Assembly: GCA_028281785.1 (NCBI GenBank)
Contig: JANQJG010000122.1
Location: forward strand, 1 to 64,000
Direction of reading: 5' to 3'
Source: Rhodospirillales bacterium
GTDB taxonomy: Bacteria > Pseudomonadota > Alphaproteobacteria > Rhodospirillales > Shumkoniaceae
Length of the DNA: 64,000 nt
Below the pieces are notes generated by a model. That model was not told the origin of the DNA. It did not search any database and was given only the letters and a program-made list of their open reading frames with translations. Below are positions 7,903-18,167 of the stretch, in pieces; position 1 is the stretch's first letter, and the number at the start of each line of letters is the position of its first letter. The position numbers and the translations under genes are program-made.

Positions 7903-8157
7903 CTACTTTCCGCGGCGGACATAGAGACGGTCATAACCGTCCGCCTGCAAATGACCGATATAGTTGTGGCCGACCTTGCCAGCCCATTTCGGAATATCGT
8001 CCTTGGTGCCGGGGTCGTTGGACAGAATCTCCAGCACGTCGCCGACCTTCACCGACCCGATGGCCTTTTTGGCCTCGAGCAGGGGGCCGGGGCAGGCGCT
8101 GCCGCGGGCGTCTACCGTGTTCGCGCATTCAGGGGCATCAGGCAGCAGTTCGGACAT
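7903..8157 (-). CDS. tusA: TusA-family sulfur carrier protein
   Basis: An 84-residue TusA homologue. The active cysteine is Cys22 in ARGSACPGPLLEAKKA (family motif CPxP), and the rest matches the usual two-layer fold (VLEILSNDPGTKDDIPKW). TusA proteins carry sulfane sulfur as a persulfide, for tRNA thiolation and Moco synthesis or, when in dsr/hdr clusters, for sulfur oxidation. It is the first gene of the Hdr-like operon, which favours a dissimilatory or redox role. Start: ATG 8157 has AAGGAG closely upstream, whereas the ATG 24 bases earlier has no Shine-Dalgarno. Two cysteine desulfurases elsewhere in the window could load it. Confidence 0.88.
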   Translation of the reverse strand: MSELLPDAPECANTVDARGSACPGPLLEAKKAIGSVKVGDVLEILSNDPGTKDDIPKWAGKVGHNYIGHLQADGYDRLYVRRGK

Positions 8158-8327
8158 AGCTGTCTCCTTCACTCGATTCACTTGGACGGGATTTCCTCAA
8201 CGCCGGGTTCGCGTCTTGCTTTTTTGCTGGGGCGGCTCAGGGCCCGGCTCCAAAACTCAAGCCACACCAGATCCTTACATGAGAATTTGCAAAGGTTCAA
8301 GACAAAACCATAAGAAAAATGTGGACT

Positions 8328-8344
8328 TTGAGACACATTCTCAA
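8328..8344. promoter_or_regulatory. Perfect inverted repeat upstream of the tusA-hdr operon
   Basis: TTGAGACACATTCTCAA has 6-base perfect arms around a 5-base spacer, about 170 bases upstream of the tusA start and in an A/T-richer stretch. It resembles a dimeric-regulator operator. The arms share TTGA with FNR/CRP-type sites, but spacing and arm sequence do not match a standard FNR box. The whole 8158-8406 gap between tusA and the end of tdh otherwise shows no gene. Confidence 0.45.
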
Positions 8345-8406
8345 CTCGCTTGTGACGCGATCTCGATTCGTTCGATTTCCTCTCCTCGGGGAGGTCGGCC
8401 GGAGGC

Positions 8407-9435
8407 TTAATTCCAGTCGAGAATGACCTTCCCGGCCTGGCCTGATCGCATCACCTCGAAGGCCTTCTCATAGTCGTCGATTGGGAATCGATGGGTGATC
8501 ACCGGGCAGATGTCCAGGCCGCTCTGCAGCATGGTCATCATCTTATACCAGGTTTCGAACATCTCGCGACCGTATATGCCCTTGAGGGTCAGGCCCTTGA
8601 AGATCATGTCGTGCAGATTGACCGATGTCATCGGCTCCGGCGGAATGCCCAGTACGGCGACGCGTGCCCCGTAGTTCATGGTCCGCAGCATGTCGCCCAC
8701 GGCGGCTGGATTGCCCGACATTTCGAGTCCGACGTCGAACCCTTCCGCCATGCCCAGATCGTCCATGACGTCTTCGAGTCGGAGCCGGCTCACGTTCACG
8801 GTACGGGTGGCTCCCAGCTCTTCGGCCAGCTGCAACCGATAGTCGTTGACGTCGGTGATCACGATGAAGCGGGCGCCGACATGGCGGGCGATCGCCACCG
8901 CCATGACGCCGATCGGGCCGGCTCCGGTGATCAGCACGTCCTCGCCGACCATGTCGAAGGACAGCGCGGTATGCGTCGCGTTGCCGAAGGGATCCATGAT
9001 CGTGGCGATCTCGTCCGATATGTCGGCCGGCAGGCGGAACGCGTTGACGGCGGGAATCGACAGATATTCGGCGAAACAGCCGGGCCGGTTGACTCCGACG
9101 CCGATGGTGTTGCGGCACAGATGGCGGCGCCCTGCCCGGCAGTTGCGGCAATGCCCGCAGGTGATATGCCCCTCGCCGGAAACCCGGTCGCCGGGCTCGA
9201 TCCCCTGGACCTCGCTGCCGACCTCGGCGACCTCGCCGACGAACTCGTGACCGACGACCATGGGCACCGGAATCGTCTGCTGCGACCAGGCATCCCAGTT
9301 GAAGATGTGCACGTCCGTCCCGCAGATGGCCGTCTTGCGAATCTTGATCAGGATGTCGTTGGGGCCGGCTTGGGGCGGGGCAACGTCCTCCATCCAGATT
9401 CCCGCTTCGGCCTTGCTCTTGACCAACGCCTTCAT
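8407..9435 (-). CDS. tdh: L-threonine 3-dehydrogenase
   Basis: A 342-residue zinc-dependent medium-chain dehydrogenase that oxidises threonine to 2-amino-3-ketobutyrate with NAD+. Catalytic zinc residues are in [13 protein letters not shown] and GHEFVGEV, structural zinc cysteines in [15 protein letters not shown], and the NAD fold is [20 protein letters not shown]. The length equals that of typical Tdh. The start ATG 9435 overlaps the kbl stop (ATGA), so kbl and tdh are translationally coupled. The order kbl-tdh matches the classical threonine degradation operon. It may be controlled by the divergent XRE-cupin regulator at 10800. Confidence 0.95.
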   Translation of the reverse strand: MKALVKSKAEAGIWMEDVAPPQAGPNDILIKIRKTAICGTDVHIFNWDAWSQQTIPVPMVVGHEFVGEVAEVGSEVQGIEPGDRVSGEGHITCGHCRNCRAGRRHLCRNTIGVGVNRPGCFAEYLSIPAVNAFRLPADISDEIATIMDPFGNATHTALSFDMVGEDVLITGAGPIGVMAVAIARHVGARFIVITDVNDYRLQLAEELGATRTVNVSRLRLEDVMDDLGMAEGFDVGLEMSGNPAAVGDMLRTMNYGARVAVLGIPPEPMTSVNLHDMIFKGLTLKGIYGREMFETWYKMMTMLQSGLDICPVITHRFPIDDYEKAFEVMRSGQAGKVILDWN

Positions 9436-10643
9436 GATCCCGCCCCCGATTCGGTTGTGATGATATCCAGTTCGCGCCCGACGGCGGCAAAGGCGGTAAT
9501 TGCCCGATCGAGCTGCGCGCGGGTGAGCGCCGCCGACATCTGGGTGCGGATTCTCGCCTGCCCCTTGGGCACGACGGGATAGGAGAAGCCGATCACATAG
9601 ATTCCCTGTGCCAGCAGGCGATCCGCCATCTCCGAGGCAAGGCGCGCGTCGCCGATCATGACGGGGATGATCGGATGGCCCTCGCCCGCGAGCTTGAAGC
9701 CGAGTCCCGCCAGGCTTTCCCGGAAATAGGCGCTGTTTTCGCGAAGCCGCCGGCGCAGCTCGTCGCTTTCCGAGATCAGGCCAAGCGCGGTCAGCGAAGT
9801 GGCGGCGATGACCGGTGCCAGGCTGTTGGAGAAAAGATAGGGGCGGGAGCGCTGCCTGAGCCACTCGACCACCTCGCCCCGGGCCGCCGTGTAGCCGCCG
9901 GAGGCGCCGCCAAGCGCCTTGCCCAGGGTCCCGGTCACGATGTCGATTCGGCCCGCGACCCCGCAATGTTCGGGTGTGCCTCGCCCGCCCGCGCCCAGAA
10001 AGCCGACGGCATGCGAATCGTCGACCATCACCATGGCGTCATGGCGTTCGGCCAGATCGCAGATCCCGGCCAAATCGGCGATGACGCCGTCCATCGAGAA
10101 CACTCCATCTGTGACGATCAACCGGAAGCGGCTGTCCCCCGCCGCCAGGAGCTGCCGCTCCAGATCTTCCATGTCGTTGTTGGCATAGCGCAGCCGGCGC
10201 GCCTTGCACAGGCGCACCCCGTCGATGATGCTGGCGTGGTTCAAGGCATCGCTGATGATCGCGTCGCGCTCGTCCAGCAATGTTTCGAACAGGCCGGTAT
10301 TGGCGTCGAAGCAGGAGGAATAGAGAATCGCGTCCTCGGTGCCCAGAAAGGCGGCCAGGCGTTGTTCCAACTCACGGTGCACCGTCTGCGTGCCGCAGAT
10401 GAACCGCACCGAAGACATGCCGTAGCCGTAGCGGTCGAGGGCCGCCTTCGCCGCCTCGACAAGCGTCGGGTGATTGGACAGGCCGAGATAGTTGTTGGCG
10501 CACAGATTGACGACCTCGCGCCCGCCCTCCAGGCGAATGGCCGCGTCCTGGGGCGAGGCGATGACCCGTTCCGCCTTGTACAATCCGCCATCGCGCAGGA
10601 CCCGGATCTCGCCTCTCAGATGTTCAAGCACCGTCTGGGACAT
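9432..10643 (-). CDS. kbl: Glycine C-acetyltransferase (2-amino-3-ketobutyrate CoA ligase)
   Basis: A 403-residue PLP enzyme of the alpha-oxoamine synthase family that cleaves 2-amino-3-ketobutyrate with CoA to glycine and acetyl-CoA. The PLP lysine is in [15 protein letters not shown], and other family segments are [10 protein letters not shown] and [15 protein letters not shown]. Start: ATG 10643 has GAGGAA upstream; the extra eight codons from an earlier GTG are not supported. First gene of the kbl-tdh pair, divergent from the regulator at 10800. Confidence 0.95.
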   Translation of the reverse strand: MSQTVLEHLRGEIRVLRDGGLYKAERVIASPQDAAIRLEGGREVVNLCANNYLGLSNHPTLVEAAKAALDRYGYGMSSVRFICGTQTVHRELEQRLAAFLGTEDAILYSSCFDANTGLFETLLDERDAIISDALNHASIIDGVRLCKARRLRYANNDMEDLERQLLAAGDSRFRLIVTDGVFSMDGVIADLAGICDLAERHDAMVMVDDSHAVGFLGAGGRGTPEHCGVAGRIDIVTGTLGKALGGASGGYTAARGEVVEWLRQRSRPYLFSNSLAPVIAATSLTALGLISESDELRRRLRENSAYFRESLAGLGFKLAGEGHPIIPVMIGDARLASEMADRLLAQGIYVIGFSYPVVPKGQARIRTQMSAALTRAQLDRAITAFAAVGRELDIITTESGAGS

Positions 10644-10745
10644 CGGATTCCTCACTTCCTGTTCCACGAAGACCTCGGGGGACGCGTTTCGCCCCCTGGG
10701 GATTCAGGGATCACCTGGGCCATTGAGGTCCTAGATGGTTTCCTG

Positions 10746-10770
10746 TATGTTGTACATATTCCGAGATAAT
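10746..10770. promoter_or_regulatory. Palindrome and -10-like element between kbl and the XRE-cupin regulator
   Basis: TATGTTGTACATA (10746-10758) has perfect 5-base arms and lies midway between the two divergent genes. GATAAT at 10765-10770 could serve as a -10 element for the regulator gene, about 30 bases before its GTG. I infer an autoregulatory operator that also controls kbl-tdh. Confidence 0.4.
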
Positions 10771-10799
10771 GGAATCAAGTTCAAAATAAAGGAAATGCT

Positions 10800-11375
10800 G
10801 TGCCTCCCGCAGCTCACTCGACGCCGCCCAATGTCGGCCAGTATGTCCGCAGCCAACGCCGCTCCCGCGGCCTGACCCTTGAGGAGCTGGCAAACCGCTC
10901 CGGCGTCTCGAAGTCGATGCTCTCGCAGATCGAGCGCGACCAGACCAACCCGACCCTGGCCACCGTCTGGCGGTTGTGCGACAGCCTGGGCGTTTCCGTC
11001 GAATCCTTCCTTGGTCAGGACGAGCGGGTGGAAGCAATCGAGGTGCTGACCGCGCACGCCACACCCTCTATCCGCAGCGCCGACGGCGGATGCGAACTGC
11101 GTATTCTGGGGCCGTTGAATCTTGGTGGGCAGATGGAATGGTACGACATGCGCGCGCAATGCGATGCCGAACTGGTCTCGCAGCCGCACGACGCTGGGAC
11201 CGTTGAACATTTGACGGTTCTCGACGGGGTGCTGGTGGTTGAAAGCGGCGGCGAGCGACGGACGCTGGAGGTCGGAGAAACGGCCCGTTACCGGGCCGAC
11301 CGGCCGCACGCCATCCGCAACGAAGGCGACCGGCCCGCCCGGGCCCTTCTGGTCGTCATCCTCGGCCGCTCCTAG
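10800..11375 (+). CDS. XRE-family transcriptional regulator with C-terminal cupin domain
   Basis: A 191-residue regulator. The N-terminal helix-turn-helix (residues 12-66) has LTLEELANRSGVSKSMLSQI and TNPTLATVWRLCDSLGVS. The C-terminal half is a small cupin beta-barrel (VEHLTVLDGVLVVESGG, RADRPHAIRNEGD) that usually binds a small ligand. This layout is common among repressors of amino-acid and polyamine catabolism (PuuR-like). Start GTG 10800, with AAAGGA about six bases upstream. Its divergent position suggests control of kbl-tdh; the ligand (threonine, glycine or another) is unknown. Confidence 0.88.
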   Translation: MPPAAHSTPPNVGQYVRSQRRSRGLTLEELANRSGVSKSMLSQIERDQTNPTLATVWRLCDSLGVSVESFLGQDERVEAIEVLTAHATPSIRSADGGCELRILGPLNLGGQMEWYDMRAQCDAELVSQPHDAGTVEHLTVLDGVLVVESGGERRTLEVGETARYRADRPHAIRNEGDRPARALLVVILGRS

Positions 11376-11416
11376 ATCAGATCGCGATCCGCTCTAGAAA
11401 TTCGTTCGCAGACGCT

Positions 11417-11785
11417 TCAGATGCCGCCGGGCTGCTCCGGGTCCTCGACCGAGCGGTGGGTGTACTGCAGGCCGATGGTCGCGCCCTTGATGGGGCGGAG
11501 GAGGGCGACCGAACCGACGAAGATCAGCGGAATCCAAAGCAGGAAATGCAGCCACAGCGGGGGTGCTGCGGTCAGTTCCAGGATCATCGCGCAGGCGACG
11601 ATCACCGTGCCGAGGATGAAGGTGACGGCGACGGCCGGGCCGTCGCCCGCGTCATGGCCGCGAAAGGAGAGCCCGCAGACCGCGCAGCGGTCGACAACTC
11701 TCAAGGCCCCCTCGAACAGGCGCCCCTCGCCGCAACGCGGACAGCGTCCCCGCAGGCCGCGGCCAACGGGTGAGGAGGTGTTCAT
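11417..11785 (-). CDS. DUF983 zinc-ribbon membrane protein of the cox operon
   Basis: A 122-residue DUF983 protein. An N-terminal zinc ribbon (CPRCGEGRLFEG and CAVCGLSF) is followed by two membrane helices and the conserved RPIKGATIGLQY. DUF983 proteins are found at the end of aa3-oxidase operons in Alphaproteobacteria and are thought to help oxidase biogenesis, though the biochemical role is not settled. It is the last gene of coxB-coxA-ctaG-coxC-DUF983, 24 bases after coxC. No SURF1 gene follows, although one often accompanies these genes. Confidence 0.88.
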   Translation of the reverse strand: MNTSSPVGRGLRGRCPRCGEGRLFEGALRVVDRCAVCGLSFRGHDAGDGPAVAVTFILGTVIVACAMILELTAAPPLWLHFLLWIPLIFVGSVALLRPIKGATIGLQYTHRSVEDPEQPGGI

Positions 11786-11809
11786 GGAAGGGGCTTCAGG
11801 GGTCGGATG

Positions 11810-12619
11810 TCAGCCCTGATAGCCGGCACTGCTCCACCAATAGATGGTGACGAACAGGAACAGCCAAACCACGTCGACGAAATGCCAGTACCAGGCGGCG
11901 GCCTCGAAACCCACATGCTTCTTCGCGGTGAAATGCCCGGCACGGGCGCGCAGCAGGCATACGACGAGGAAGCACACGCCGACGAACACGTGAAAACCGT
12001 GAAAGCCGGTCGCCATGTAAAAGGTCGAGGGATAGATCCCCTCGGTGAAGCCGAATGTGGCGATGCCGTACTCGTAGATCTGGAATCCGAGAAAGATAAT
12101 GCCGAGGATCACGGTGAGCACGAGTCCCCGCACGGTCTTCTTCTGGTCGCCCATGCGCAGGGCCTCATGGGCATAAGTTACGGTCGCGCCGGATGTCAGC
12201 AGAATCAGCGTGTTCAGGAAGGGGATCGTCCAGGCTTCGAGGGGGACGATTCCCTCGGGCGGCCAGGTCGGCGAGGCGACGGCGCTGATCCAAGGCACGC
12301 TGGCATGGAAATAGGCCCAGAAGAAGGCAAAGAAGAACATCACCTCGGAGGCGATGAAAAGGAGCATGCCCATCCGCAGGCCGTGGTTGACCGGCTCGGT
12401 ATGGGACTTCTGGATCACCGATTCGCGGACGACGTCGCGGCACCACCCAAAAAATGTCGCGAGGAGCAGAAGAAGGCCGGCCAGCAGCAGCCAGGGTACA
12501 TCCGCATGCATGTACCAGATTCCACCCACGGCGCAGACGAACGCGGAGATCGTGCCGACCAGCGGCCACGGGCTCGGGTCGACCATGTGCCAGGGATGAC
12601 TCTTCGTCTCGCTCACCAT
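11810..12619 (-). CDS. coxC: Cytochrome c oxidase subunit III
   Basis: A 269-residue seven-helix membrane protein of the COX3 family. It begins HPWHMVDPSPWPL, and contains FFAFFWAYFHAS, the substrate-channel glutamate region, and C-terminal ATGFHGFHVFVG and WYWHFVDVVWLFLF. Subunit III stabilises the catalytic core and the proton-uptake path. It sits between ctaG and DUF983 in the usual alphaproteobacterial order. Length and start are typical. Confidence 0.96.
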   Translation of the reverse strand: MVSETKSHPWHMVDPSPWPLVGTISAFVCAVGGIWYMHADVPWLLLAGLLLLLATFFGWCRDVVRESVIQKSHTEPVNHGLRMGMLLFIASEVMFFFAFFWAYFHASVPWISAVASPTWPPEGIVPLEAWTIPFLNTLILLTSGATVTYAHEALRMGDQKKTVRGLVLTVILGIIFLGFQIYEYGIATFGFTEGIYPSTFYMATGFHGFHVFVGVCFLVVCLLRARAGHFTAKKHVGFEAAAWYWHFVDVVWLFLFVTIYWWSSAGYQG

Positions 12620-12659
12620 CGCCTTGCCTTTCTCACACCATCACCCGCTTGGATAGGGT

Positions 12660-13313
12660 TCACCGCGCGCCGGGAGTCAGGGCTGCCGCTTGGATCTCGA
12701 CGGCCGGGTGTTCCCCGTCCATTGACGCCGCGTTTTCGATCGCGTCCCCGTTCTCATCGGCCGGGAAGAACGTATAGGAGAGCGTGATCGTCGTCACCTC
12801 CTGGGTGTTCGGATCTTCTAGGATCGCCGGATCGACGAAGAAGGCCACCGGCATCGACATCTCCTTGCCGGGCTCCAGGCGCTGCTCGGTAAAGCAGAAG
12901 CATTCGATCTTGGCGAAGTAAGGCGCCGCCTTGTACGGCGTCACGTTGAACGTGGCCGTGCCGACGACGGACGTCTCCGAGACGTTGCGCGCCGTATAGT
13001 GAGTAAGGGTCTGCTCGCCAAGCGGGACCGTGATCTCCCGCTGACCGGGGCGGAACCGCCAGGGCAGGGCCGCATTGACGTTGGCGTCGAAGCGAACTTT
13101 GATCTTCGGCGCGTTCTCCGTCGGCGCCGCCAGCGGCACCTCGGCGATCCGCGGCGTACCGCCGTACCCCGTGATCTGGCAGAACAGGCGGTAAAGAGGA
13201 ACCGAGGCGAAGGCGAGGCCGACCATCCCGCAAACGAAGCCCGTCAGCATCAGCGCCGTGAACCGGTTGCGCTTCGCCTTTTTGTCTTGTGTCCGTGCTG
13301 CCGCGTTGGCCAT
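12660..13313 (-). CDS. ctaG: Cytochrome c oxidase assembly protein CtaG/Cox11 (CuB insertion)
   Basis: A 217-residue Cox11 protein: a short cytoplasmic tail, one membrane helix (residues ~20-42), then a periplasmic copper-binding domain with the CxC motif in IECFCFTEQ and SVPLYRLFCQITGYGG just after the helix. It delivers copper to the CuB site of subunit I. Directly downstream of coxA (12-base gap). Its presence shows that the aa3 oxidase here needs normal CuB loading, in contrast to the CuB-less homologue at 16736. Confidence 0.95.
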   Translation of the reverse strand: MANAAARTQDKKAKRNRFTALMLTGFVCGMVGLAFASVPLYRLFCQITGYGGTPRIAEVPLAAPTENAPKIKVRFDANVNAALPWRFRPGQREITVPLGEQTLTHYTARNVSETSVVGTATFNVTPYKAAPYFAKIECFCFTEQRLEPGKEMSMPVAFFVDPAILEDPNTQEVTTITLSYTFFPADENGDAIENAASMDGEHPAVEIQAAALTPGAR

Positions 13314-13325
13314 TCGATCTCTCTC

Positions 13326-15811
<2,486 letters not shown>

Positions 15812-15898
15812 ATTCCTGACCTGAAATCGGGCCGGCGGGCTCGTTCGGCCCTTGGTTTCCTCCGATTCATTGGATCGGGCGTTTATAAGCCCCTTGCT

Positions 15899-15935
15899 AT
15901 ATTAGGGTCGAATTCTGATATTGCAATTCAGAATT
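15899..15935 (-). promoter_or_regulatory. Promoter of the cox operon with overlapping palindrome
   Basis: Reading the minus strand, TTGCAA (15926-15921) and TAATAT (15904-15899) are separated by 16 bases, a good sigma70-type pair about 90 bases before coxB. A perfect 8-base inverted repeat, AATTCTGA (15911-15918) with TCAGAATT (15928-15935), surrounds the -35 box, so a bound regulator would block the polymerase. The rest of the 15812-16158 gap holds no gene that I can support. Confidence 0.5.
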
Positions 15936-16158
15936 ATCTAATGAAAACGAACAAGGGTCCACCCCGTTTGAGGATCAAATCCCACCGCCCGGCTTCGGCA
16001 TGGAGAAGTTTGAATACACCCTGGCGACGCCGACACCCATCAAGTCTTGATTTTCGCGGATTCCATCATGATCATGCGCCAAACGGCGGGCCCAAGGACG
16101 GCTCTTGGAAAACCGTCTCCGGGGCAGATCACGAAGATCCACGGCGCGGATCACGCAT

Positions 16159-16254
16159 ATGAAGACAAAGGTGATGAACAAGTGGGTGTTGGCCGCCATT
16201 CTCTCCTCCGCGGCGATCTTTATGTATGTCGCCATCATTTACAAAATGTGGTGA
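16159..16254 (+). CDS. 31-residue single-helix membrane protein, candidate oxidase assembly factor
   Basis: A short frame starting MKTKVMNKWVLAAILS and ending YVAIIYKMW. A basic N-terminus, one hydrophobic helix (about 20 residues) and a Lys/Trp end give a clear inside-to-outside topology. It lies about 60 bases before the DUF420 gene and opposite the cox operon, where tiny oxidase assembly or accessory peptides occur in other bacteria. An alternative start is the ATG at 16174. The Shine-Dalgarno is weak, so expression is uncertain. I cannot assign a family by eye. Confidence 0.5.
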   Translation: MKTKVMNKWVLAAILSSAAIFMYVAIIYKMW

Positions 16255-16314
16255 GGCGGGGCGGGCGGTCGCCCGTTTCTCGACCAATCGTCGACTGCCG
16301 ACCGATTGTTGACC

Positions 16315-16749
16315 ATGCTTGAGGTCAGCGACCTTCCCCATGTGATCGCCGGGTTGAACGGGATCTCGACCCTGTGCTTGGCCGTGGGATACGTTTTCAT
16401 CCGTCTCGGCGACCGCTACCGCCATCGCGCGGCCATGCTCTCGGCGATGGCGGCGTCGGCGTTGTTCCTCGTGGTTTACGTGATCTACAAGGCCAATTCC
16501 GGCTTTGCCCAGTTCGGCGGCGAAGGGGTGATTCGGCCGATCTATTTCACCATCCTCATCGCCCACATCATCGGCGCCATCATCATCACGCCCATGGTGC
16601 CGGTCACGGTCCTCCGGGCGTTCAAGGGACGATTCGCGGCGCATCGGCGGCTGGCGCGCTGGACTTGGCCGCTATGGATGTATGTCGGGCTCTCTGGGGT
16701 GGTCGTCTATGTGATGGCCGTCCATCTATACCCCTATGGCCAAGTGTGA
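16315..16749 (+). CDS. DUF420 / CtaM-like membrane protein
   Basis: A 144-residue protein with four helices and conserved histidines near LPHVIAGLNGIS and ILIAHIIGAIII. Members of DUF420 (CtaM in Gram-positives) are required for maturation of heme-copper oxidases. Start ATG 16315 is preferred over a TTG nine bases earlier. The gene overlaps the start of the next one by 14 bases, so the two are probably coupled. Confidence 0.85.
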   Translation: MLEVSDLPHVIAGLNGISTLCLAVGYVFIRLGDRYRHRAAMLSAMAASALFLVVYVIYKANSGFAQFGGEGVIRPIYFTILIAHIIGAIIITPMVPVTVLRAFKGRFAAHRRLARWTWPLWMYVGLSGVVVYVMAVHLYPYGQV

Positions 16750-18163
16750 CGCCGTGAGCGAGGTCCTTCCGGCCTACCGCGACGCCATGCGCCATCCTTC
16801 GGCGCGTCGCGAGCTGTGGGGTTGGTGTGCGCTGGCCATCCTCTCCCTCGGCATCGCCGGCGCCTTCGCCGTGCTTCTGGCATGGTCGCGCACGCCCGGG
16901 CTGGGCGAGGCCGTGACCTGGCCGGCGGATTTCTTCCGCAAGGCGCTGGTCGTGCATGTCGTGTTCGCCTTCATCATCTGGTTTCTCGCGGTCTTCGGGG
17001 CGTTCCTGCAGCTGACCGCCTGGGCCGGCCGGGACGCCCCGCCACGGCTCAACGCCATCGGCGCTGCCGGCCTCCCCGTCGTCGCCGTCGCCTGCCTTCT
17101 GCTCTTGATTCCCGCGCTCCTCGACCGCGGCGTGCCGACCCTGAACAACTATGTCCCGGCCATCATCGACCCGCTCTTCTATCTGGGCTTGGCCCTGCTC
17201 GCGGGCGGGCTCTGTCTGCCGGTGCTGCGCCTGCTGCTGACCCCCGCCCCCCGGGGCGAACCTCACGAGCCCGTCTCCTTCGCCGTCTCCGGGGCCGCGG
17301 TCATCTTCCTCGTGGCGCTGATCTGCTTCGGCCTCGCCTTTCAGTTCCTTCGGCATCAGACGCCGTCCTTCCGGTTCAACGAGGAGCTGTTCTGGGGCGG
17401 CGGCCATATGATGCAGTTTCTCAGCACGACCCTGTTGATCGTGACCTGGGCGGTCCTGGCCCGAATCGCGCTGGGCCGCGAGATTGTCGGTCCCCGGTTG
17501 ATCAAGCTGGCGGCGGCGATTCTTATCCTCGCGGTTTTGCCGGCACCTTTCTTTTACTACCTTTTCCCGCCCTTCTCCGCGGACCAGATGAACGCCTTCA
17601 CCCGGCTGCAATGGATCCTGGGGGTGCCGACCCTGCTCGTCGTCCTTGCGGGAATCCGGGCGGTCGCGCGCCTTCCGGACACCCATCGCCCCCTGCCCTG
17701 GGGCCGGCCCGCCTTCCTTTGCCTCGTGCTCTCGATCGGCGTGTTCGGGCTCGGCGGCGTCCTCGGCCTGTTCATCGACGGCACCGATACGCGGACACCG
17801 GCTCACTATCACGGCGTTATCTCGGGCGTGACGCTGGCCTTCATGGGATTGTTCTACGAGGTCTTCCTGCCCTTGCTTCGGCGTGGTCTCGCCCGCGATC
17901 GGGTCGTTCGCGTTCAGCTTTGGCTGTTCGCCGTCGGGCAGTCGGTGGCCGTGCTCGGGCTGTTCTGGGCCGGCGGTTTCGGCGCCCCGCGAAAGACCGC
18001 CGGTGCCGAGCAGGGGCTCGAGGGCTTCGGCGCCATCGCCGGCATGGCCATGAACGGGTTGGGTGCCGCGGTGGCGGTGGCCGGGGGCGTGATGTTCATT
18101 TGGCTCGCGGGAAGGGCGATGTTCGGCCGCGCGTCCGAGGTGGCGTCGGCACTCTCGGAATGA
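16736..18163 (+). CDS. Heme-copper-oxidase subunit I-like protein lacking CuB histidines
   Basis: A 475-residue protein with about twelve helices. His74 (LVVHVVFAFIIW) aligns with the low-spin-heme ligand of subunit I. His224 (FWGGGHMMQFLSTT) aligns with the first CuB ligand. His357 and His359 (TPAHYHGVISG) align with the high- and low-spin heme ligands of CcoN/NorB-type proteins. Between residues 225 and 316 there is no histidine at all, so the HH pair of the CuB/FeB site is absent. It may bind two hemes but cannot form a normal binuclear centre. Context: DUF420 upstream (overlapping), a MoaD-like gene and heme A synthesis genes downstream. Possible roles are heme relay during oxidase assembly, a quinol/heme redox protein, or a sensor. 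Start ATG 16736; GTG 16754 is possible. Confidence 0.7.
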   Translation: MAKCDAVSEVLPAYRDAMRHPSARRELWGWCALAILSLGIAGAFAVLLAWSRTPGLGEAVTWPADFFRKALVVHVVFAFIIWFLAVFGAFLQLTAWAGRDAPPRLNAIGAAGLPVVAVACLLLLIPALLDRGVPTLNNYVPAIIDPLFYLGLALLAGGLCLPVLRLLLTPAPRGEPHEPVSFAVSGAAVIFLVALICFGLAFQFLRHQTPSFRFNEELFWGGGHMMQFLSTTLLIVTWAVLARIALGREIVGPRLIKLAAAILILAVLPAPFFYYLFPPFSADQMNAFTRLQWILGVPTLLVVLAGIRAVARLPDTHRPLPWGRPAFLCLVLSIGVFGLGGVLGLFIDGTDTRTPAHYHGVISGVTLAFMGLFYEVFLPLLRRGLARDRVVRVQLWLFAVGQSVAVLGLFWAGGFGAPRKTAGAEQGLEGFGAIAGMAMNGLGAAVAVAGGVMFIWLAGRAMFGRASEVASALSE

Positions 18164-18167
18164 GCCT

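Noticed and set aside
8328-8344. FNR/ANR box upstream of tusA
   Set aside because: The consensus TTGAT-N4-ATCAA is 14 bases long; this repeat is 17 with different inner bases, so a named regulator was not assigned.
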